Positions 39,915 to 44,108 of a stretch of DNA of 44,108 nucleotides are shown here, one piece after another; the first letter of the stretch is position 1; every line of letters begins with the position of its first letter. Source of the stretch: Xanthobacteraceae bacterium (lineage in GTDB: Bacteria > Pseudomonadota > Alphaproteobacteria > Rhizobiales > Xanthobacteraceae); the NCBI GenBank assembly GCA_030037885.1, contig JASHPU010000203.1, forward strand, positions 1-44,108. The letters are read 5' to 3'. Position numbers and translations under genes: made by a program. Below the pieces are notes generated by a model that saw nothing but the letters and a program-made list of their open reading frames with translations, was not told the origin of the DNA and did not search any database.

Positions 39915-41965
39915 CCGCTCCCTATCTCGCAGCGCTTAATCCCGAACAGCGGCGTGCCGTCGAATACGGCATCGACAACCCTGCCCCGCTCCTCGTCGTC
40001 GCCGGCGCCGGCTCCGGTAAGACCAACACCCTCGCCCACCGGGTGGCGCATCTCATCGTGCGCGGCGCCGATCCGAGGCGGATCATGCTGCTGACCTTTT
40101 CACGGCGAGCGGCCGTGGAAATGACGCGCCGGGTCGAACGCATCGCCGCTCACGTCCTGCCGGATCAGGCGCGGCTTGTTGCCGACGCTTTGAGCTGGTC
40201 GGGGACTTTCCATGCCGTCGGTGCCCGGCTGTTGCGCGAGCATGCCGAAGCGATCGGGCTCGACCGCGCGTTCACCATCCATGATCGCGAGGATTCCGCC
40301 GATCTTATGAATCTGGTGCGGCACGATCTCGGTTTTTCGAAAACCGACGAGCGCTTTCCGGCCAAGAATACCTGCCTCGCAGCCTATTCCCGCGCCGTCA
40401 ACGCCGAAGCGCGGTTGGACGACGTGCTCGCTTCGCATTTCCCGTGGTGCGCCGGCTGGGAGAATGAACTCAAAGCGCTGTTCGGCGCCTATGTGGAGGC
40501 CAAGCAGCGACAGAACGTGCTCGATTACGACGACCTGCTGCTCTATTGGGCGCAGATGATGCACGCCGACGAGATCGCACGCGACATTGCCGCGCGCTTC
40601 GATCATATCCTGGTCGACGAGTATCAGGACACCAACCGGCTCCAGGCGTCGATTCTGCTCGCGCTAAAGCCCGACGGGCGGGGGCTGACAGTCGTCGGCG
40701 ATGACGCGCAGTCGATCTATTCGTTCCGCGCGGCCACGGTGCGCAACATTCTGGATTTTCCGCAGCAATTTTCTCCACCGGCCCATATCATCACGCTCGA
40801 CCGCAACTACCGCTCGACGCAGCCGATCCTCGCCGCCGCCAACGCGGTGATCGATCTTGCGGTGGAGCGCCACAAAAAGAACCTGCGGTCGGAGCGTGCC
40901 TCGGCCGAGCGCCCGCTTCTCGTCTGCGTACGCGACGAAGCCGATCAGGCGTGCTACGTAGCCGGGCGTATCTTGGAGTATCGCGAAGCCGCGATCCCGC
41001 TCAAGCAGCAGGCCGTGCTGTTTCGCGCATCGCACCACAGCGGCCCGCTCGAGATCGAACTGACCCGGCGCAACATTCCCTTTGTCAAATTCGGCGGACT
41101 GAAGTTCCTCGAAGCAGCACATATCAAGGACGTACTGGCCTTTCTGCGCTTTGCGGAAAACCTGCGCGACCGCGTATCGGGTTTTCGGGTCATCCAGATT
41201 CTGCCGGGGGCCGGCCCTGCCACGGCGGCACGCCTGCTTGAGCAGCTCGCAGCGGCGCACGGTACCACGGACGCGCTCGCCGGCTTTCGGCCGCCTGCCG
41301 CCTGCGCGGCGGATTGGCCGGCCTTCGCCGAGGCCTTGCGGCTTGTCCAAAACAACGCGGTGGGATGGCCGGCGGAGCTGGATCTGGCTTGCCGCTGGTA
41401 TGCACCGCATCTTGAGCGCCGTTACGAAGACGTGAAAATCCGTGAAGCGGATTTGCTGCAGCTGGCGCAGATCGCTTCGACTTATGCGAGCCGGCAGCGT
41501 TTTTTGACCGAGCTGACGCTCGATCCGCCGTCGGCGAGCAGCGATAAAGCCGGTGTCCCGCTGCTCGATGAGGATTATGTGATCCTGTCGACCATTCACT
41601 CCGCCAAAGGGCAGGAGTGGAAGTCGGTGTTCGTGTTGAGTTGCGTGGACGGCTGCATTCCCTCCGATCTTGCAGTCGGCGGCACGCCCGAGATCGAGGA
41701 AGAGCGTCGCCTCCTCTATGTCGCGATGACGCGCGCCAAGGATCATCTGCACCTGATCGTACCGCAGCGGTTCTTTGCTCACCAGCAACGCGGCAACGGC
41801 GACCGGCACATGTACACAGTGCGGACCAGGTTCGTGCCCGAAAGGGTTGCCGCATTGTTTGAGCAAAACGCCTGGCCAATTGCGGCGCGCCGGAACGGTT
41901 CCGCGGCCAAGGCGGCGGCCAGGCCCGTGGACATTGCCGCGCGGCTTCGACGCATGTGGCGTTGA
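39911..41965 (+). CDS. UvrD/Rep-family ATP-dependent DNA helicase
   Basis: 684-aa SF1A 3'-5' helicase. Motif Q region LNPEQRRAV, Walker A AGAGSGKT (31-38), motif Ia LLTFSRRAAVEM, Walker B LVDEYQDTN (D236-E237), motif III VVGDDAQSIYSFRAA, motif IV LDRNYRS, motif V STIHSAKGQEWKSVF and motif VI RRLLYVAMTRAKDHL are all present. Somewhat shorter than UvrD (~720). Translocates on single-stranded DNA for repair or replication restart. The genuine partner is unknown because the preceding gene is broken. Confidence 0.95.
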   Translation: MTAPYLAALNPEQRRAVEYGIDNPAPLLVVAGAGSGKTNTLAHRVAHLIVRGADPRRIMLLTFSRRAAVEMTRRVERIAAHVLPDQARLVADALSWSGTFHAVGARLLREHAEAIGLDRAFTIHDREDSADLMNLVRHDLGFSKTDERFPAKNTCLAAYSRAVNAEARLDDVLASHFPWCAGWENELKALFGAYVEAKQRQNVLDYDDLLLYWAQMMHADEIARDIAARFDHILVDEYQDTNRLQASILLALKPDGRGLTVVGDDAQSIYSFRAATVRNILDFPQQFSPPAHIITLDRNYRSTQPILAAANAVIDLAVERHKKNLRSERASAERPLLVCVRDEADQACYVAGRILEYREAAIPLKQQAVLFRASHHSGPLEIELTRRNIPFVKFGGLKFLEAAHIKDVLAFLRFAENLRDRVSGFRVIQILPGAGPATAARLLEQLAAAHGTTDALAGFRPPAACAADWPAFAEALRLVQNNAVGWPAELDLACRWYAPHLERRYEDVKIREADLLQLAQIASTYASRQRFLTELTLDPPSASSDKAGVPLLDEDYVILSTIHSAKGQEWKSVFVLSCVDGCIPSDLAVGGTPEIEEERRLLYVAMTRAKDHLHLIVPQRFFAHQQRGNGDRHMYTVRTRFVPERVAALFEQNAWPIAARRNGSAAKAAARPVDIAARLRRMWR

Positions 41966-42015
41966 GCGGCAGGCGCCGGAGCGCTGCGGCTCAGTCATGG
42001 AGCGACCGCGGCGAC

Positions 42016-43506
42016 CTAACGCATCAAGTTGACCGTGACGTTTTTCCGCTGCGTGTAGCTCTCCAGCATGCCTTCGAGCGAGAACTCGCGGCCGATTCCG
42101 CTTTCCTTGTAGCCGCCGTAGGAGTGCCCGGGACTCTGGCCGAGGCCCTGGTTGACCTGGACCCAGCCGGCCTCGATGACGTGGGCGGTGCGCAAGGCAC
42201 GGCCGATGTCGTGCGACCACACATAGGCGGCAAGCCCGTAGTGGCTGTCGTTCGCCATCCGGATCGCCTCGGCCTCGTCGGTCCAGGGAATAGCGACCAG
42301 CACCGGCCCGAAAATCTCCTCACGCGCCAAGCGCCAATCGTTCGCCGCGTTGGCGAAGATGGTCGGGATGGCGTAATAGCCTTCGCTGAGCGGCCCTTCC
42401 TTGGGCGGCAGCCCGCCGATCACGACGCGCGCCTCGCGCCGGGTCAGCCCTTCCTCGACATAGCCGCACACCTTGCTGAACTGCTTCTCGTTGATGATGG
42501 CGCCGATGTCGCTTGCCTCATCGAGCGGATCGCCGATCTTGAGCGACTTCACCTTTTGGCCCAGCGCATCGAGGAATGGGTCGAAAACATCGCGGTGCAG
42601 GAACAGGCGCGAGCCGGCGGTGCAGGACTGGCTCTGCCGCGTGAAGCGCATGGCCGCGATGATGCCGTCGACGACCCAGTCCTCGTTGGCGTCGGGAAAG
42701 ACGATCGAGGGGCTCTTGCCGCCAAGCTCGAGCGACACCGGCACGATGCGGTCGGCGGCGGCACGCATGATCAGCTTGCCGACCTCGGTGGAGCCGGTGA
42801 ACGAAAGCTTGCTCACGGCCGGATCGTTGGCGAGCGGCGCGCCGCACTCCTCGCCAAGCCCGGTCAGCACGTTGAGCACGCCGGGCGGCAAAAACTCCTG
42901 GCACATTTCGGCAAGCAGCAACACGCCGAGCGGCGCATCTTCGGCCGCTTTGAGGACCATGGTGTTGCCGGCGCAGAGCGCGGGGCCGATCTTGAGTGCG
43001 GCAAGCAACACCGGCGCGTTCCACGGAATAATGGCGCCGACGACGCCGAGCGGTTCGCGCCGCGTATAGCTCAGCACGTGCTCGCCCAACGGAATGGTCT
43101 CGCCCTTGAGCTCGCCGCCCAAGCCGCCGAAGTAACGCAGGATGTCGACCGTCGTCTTCGCCTCGGGCCGCGCCTGGGTGCGCAGCGCATTCCCCGTCTC
43201 AAGCGCAATGCAGCGGGCCAACTCTTCCAGGCGCGCCTCGAGCGCGTCGGCAATGCGCGCGATAAGCCGTCCGCGGTCGCGCGGAATGGTGCGCGACCAA
43301 GCAGGAAAGGCCTCCGCCGCTGCGCGAACGGCGCGCGCAACATCCTCGGCGCGGCCGCGCGGCACCACGGCAATCGGACGGCGGTGCGCCGGATCCTCGA
43401 CTTCCAGCACCTCGCCGCAAGCACTGTCGACCCACTTGCCGCCGATCAACATCTGCACCTGCCGCAGCGCCGCCTCGTCACCGCCTATTCGCTTGACCGC
43501 CGTCAT
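42016..43506 (-). CDS. NAD(P)+-dependent aldehyde dehydrogenase
   Basis: 496 aa from ATG 43506 with GGAG upstream. Catalytic Cys295 (QSQSCTAGSR), general base Glu260 (LELGGKSP), the PWNAP motif at 161-165, the Rossmann FTGSTEVG at 237-244 and EEIFGPV near residue 390 are present. It oxidises an aldehyde to the acid in the cytosol. Specificity cannot be told; it resembles betaine-aldehyde or phenylacetaldehyde-type members. Convergent with the helicase (50 bp). Confidence 0.95.
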   Translation of the reverse strand: MTAVKRIGGDEAALRQVQMLIGGKWVDSACGEVLEVEDPAHRRPIAVVPRGRAEDVARAVRAAAEAFPAWSRTIPRDRGRLIARIADALEARLEELARCIALETGNALRTQARPEAKTTVDILRYFGGLGGELKGETIPLGEHVLSYTRREPLGVVGAIIPWNAPVLLAALKIGPALCAGNTMVLKAAEDAPLGVLLLAEMCQEFLPPGVLNVLTGLGEECGAPLANDPAVSKLSFTGSTEVGKLIMRAAADRIVPVSLELGGKSPSIVFPDANEDWVVDGIIAAMRFTRQSQSCTAGSRLFLHRDVFDPFLDALGQKVKSLKIGDPLDEASDIGAIINEKQFSKVCGYVEEGLTRREARVVIGGLPPKEGPLSEGYYAIPTIFANAANDWRLAREEIFGPVLVAIPWTDEAEAIRMANDSHYGLAAYVWSHDIGRALRTAHVIEAGWVQVNQGLGQSPGHSYGGYKESGIGREFSLEGMLESYTQRKNVTVNLMR

Positions 43507-43751
43507 GATCGTCTCCGTCGAAAAAATGCGTCCACTCTCGCCAGCGAGGCATGCTACGCCTCGGCGGGCGCCAAGCAAATCGCCAACGAAGGATCGGCAT
43601 TCCCAGGCAGCCTCGCCGAACCGTCCGCGCTTGTGGGTTGGTGCGTCAGCCCAGCGGTCGGTTTTCTCCACCTGGCCGATCTTTCATTTCGACCGGCCAT
43701 CAGGGCGCAAACGTCGCCTTTTACATCCTTTGATTAAATCCTCCGGCCTCG

Positions 43752-43777
43752 GGAACAGCGCAGTGCGTTCCTTCGTT
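43752..43777 (+). promoter_or_regulatory. EcfG-type (general stress) promoter of the phasin-like gene
   Basis: GGAAC (43752-43756), 17-nt spacer, CGTT (43774-43777). This is an exact EcfG consensus match with the -10 ending 38 bp before ATG 43816. The rest of 43507-43815 shows no gene. Confidence 0.8.
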
Positions 43778-43815
43778 GCCGAACCAAGTGAGGCAACGGC
43801 AAGAAGGAGGGAACT

Positions 43816-44108
43816 ATGGCATCCAATCCACACTCGATCGACCGCGAAGCCGGCGACGCGGCAGAAACCACCCGCCGCGCAACCGGGCAAGCAGCGCGCA
43901 CTCTGTCCGAAGCCAGCGACCACACGACGCGTGCCGGCACAGAGGCGTTCCACCGCAACACGGAGCGCTTCAATGCTTCGTGGCGAAGTGGAAGCGAAGC
44001 TGCCAACCGCATCGCGGAGCGATCGATGGAGCAGCTCAGCAGGTTATTGGGATTGAGCGGAGAAACGGCGCGGCAGACGGTTCAACAATCGTCCAGCAAC
44101 ATCCAAGC
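43816..44108 (+). CDS. Phasin-like protein, 3' end outside window
   Basis: 97 codons visible from ATG 43816, preceded by AAGGAGGG. The N-terminus MASNPHSIDREAGDAAETTR is polar. A long amphipathic, Ala/Gln/Glu-rich helix follows (TLSEASDHTTRAGTEAFHRN, SWRSGSEAANRIAERSMEQL), then SRLLGLSGETARQTVQQSS. This composition and the SRLLGLSGE-type segment fit the phasin (polyhydroxyalkanoate-granule associated or general coiled-coil) family of Bradyrhizobium-like bacteria. Phasins coat storage granules and also act as stress proteins. Assignment is by resemblance. Confidence 0.65.
   Translation, partial: MASNPHSIDREAGDAAETTRRATGQAARTLSEASDHTTRAGTEAFHRNTERFNASWRSGSEAANRIAERSMEQLSRLLGLSGETARQTVQQSSSNIQ

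Overview
The window is high-GC chromosomal DNA, most likely from an alphaproteobacterium of the order Hyphomicrobiales (Bradyrhizobium / Rhodopseudomonas / Pseudolabrys-like). The pointers are the many short palindromic repeats ending in CGTCATTG or CATGACG, an HWE-type histidine kinase, EcfG-type general-stress promoters, a phasin-like gene and alphaproteobacterial versions of TolC and KdpD. The species call is inference; no rRNA or tRNA gene was recognised. Layout: (1) 1-2304 holds the C-terminal part of an FtsH AAA+ protease, cut by the window edge, and a site-2-type M50 membrane protease. (2) 2305-8100 looks accessory: repeats, the tail of a XRE-type regulator, a 1425-aa single-chain restriction-modification protein (N-terminal PD-(D/E)XK-like domain fused to an adenine methylase) and a decayed companion gene. 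(3) 7987-11665 carries a deacetylase, a cysteine-rich exported protein and a sensor kinase on the minus strand, with a LuxR-type response regulator divergent. (4) 11827-19439 is a heavy-metal-type RND efflux locus: adaptor, pump and a proline-rich exported protein on the minus strand, and a divergent outer-membrane lipoprotein. Two related dyads lie in the shared control region. (5) 19476-28894 has purC and then a full kdp potassium-uptake cluster (27-aa ORF, kdpF, A, B, C, D, E). A MITE-like element sits between kdpC and kdpD and abuts the kdpC stop codon. (6) 29129-36256 carries a possible GST remnant, a TolC-type channel, a cupin, an HWE kinase, a DUF892 ferritin-like protein, a MmgE/PrpD protein and an alpha/beta hydrolase. 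(7) 36257-39914 is gene-poor, with small hypothetical proteins and a frame-broken ORF. (8) 39911-44108 has a UvrD/Rep-type helicase, an aldehyde dehydrogenase and the start of a phasin-like gene. The most coherent regulatory signal is three exact matches to the EcfG general-stress promoter (GGAAC-N16/17-CGTT). They stand directly upstream of the HWE kinase, the DUF892 protein and the phasin-like gene, so this end of the window probably hosts part of the PhyR-NepR-EcfG stress regulon. No wholly new multi-gene system could be demonstrated. The best leads for undescribed biology are the exported proteins translationally coupled to the RND pump and to the sensor kinase, the micro-ORF ahead of kdpF, and the twin dyads between the efflux genes.
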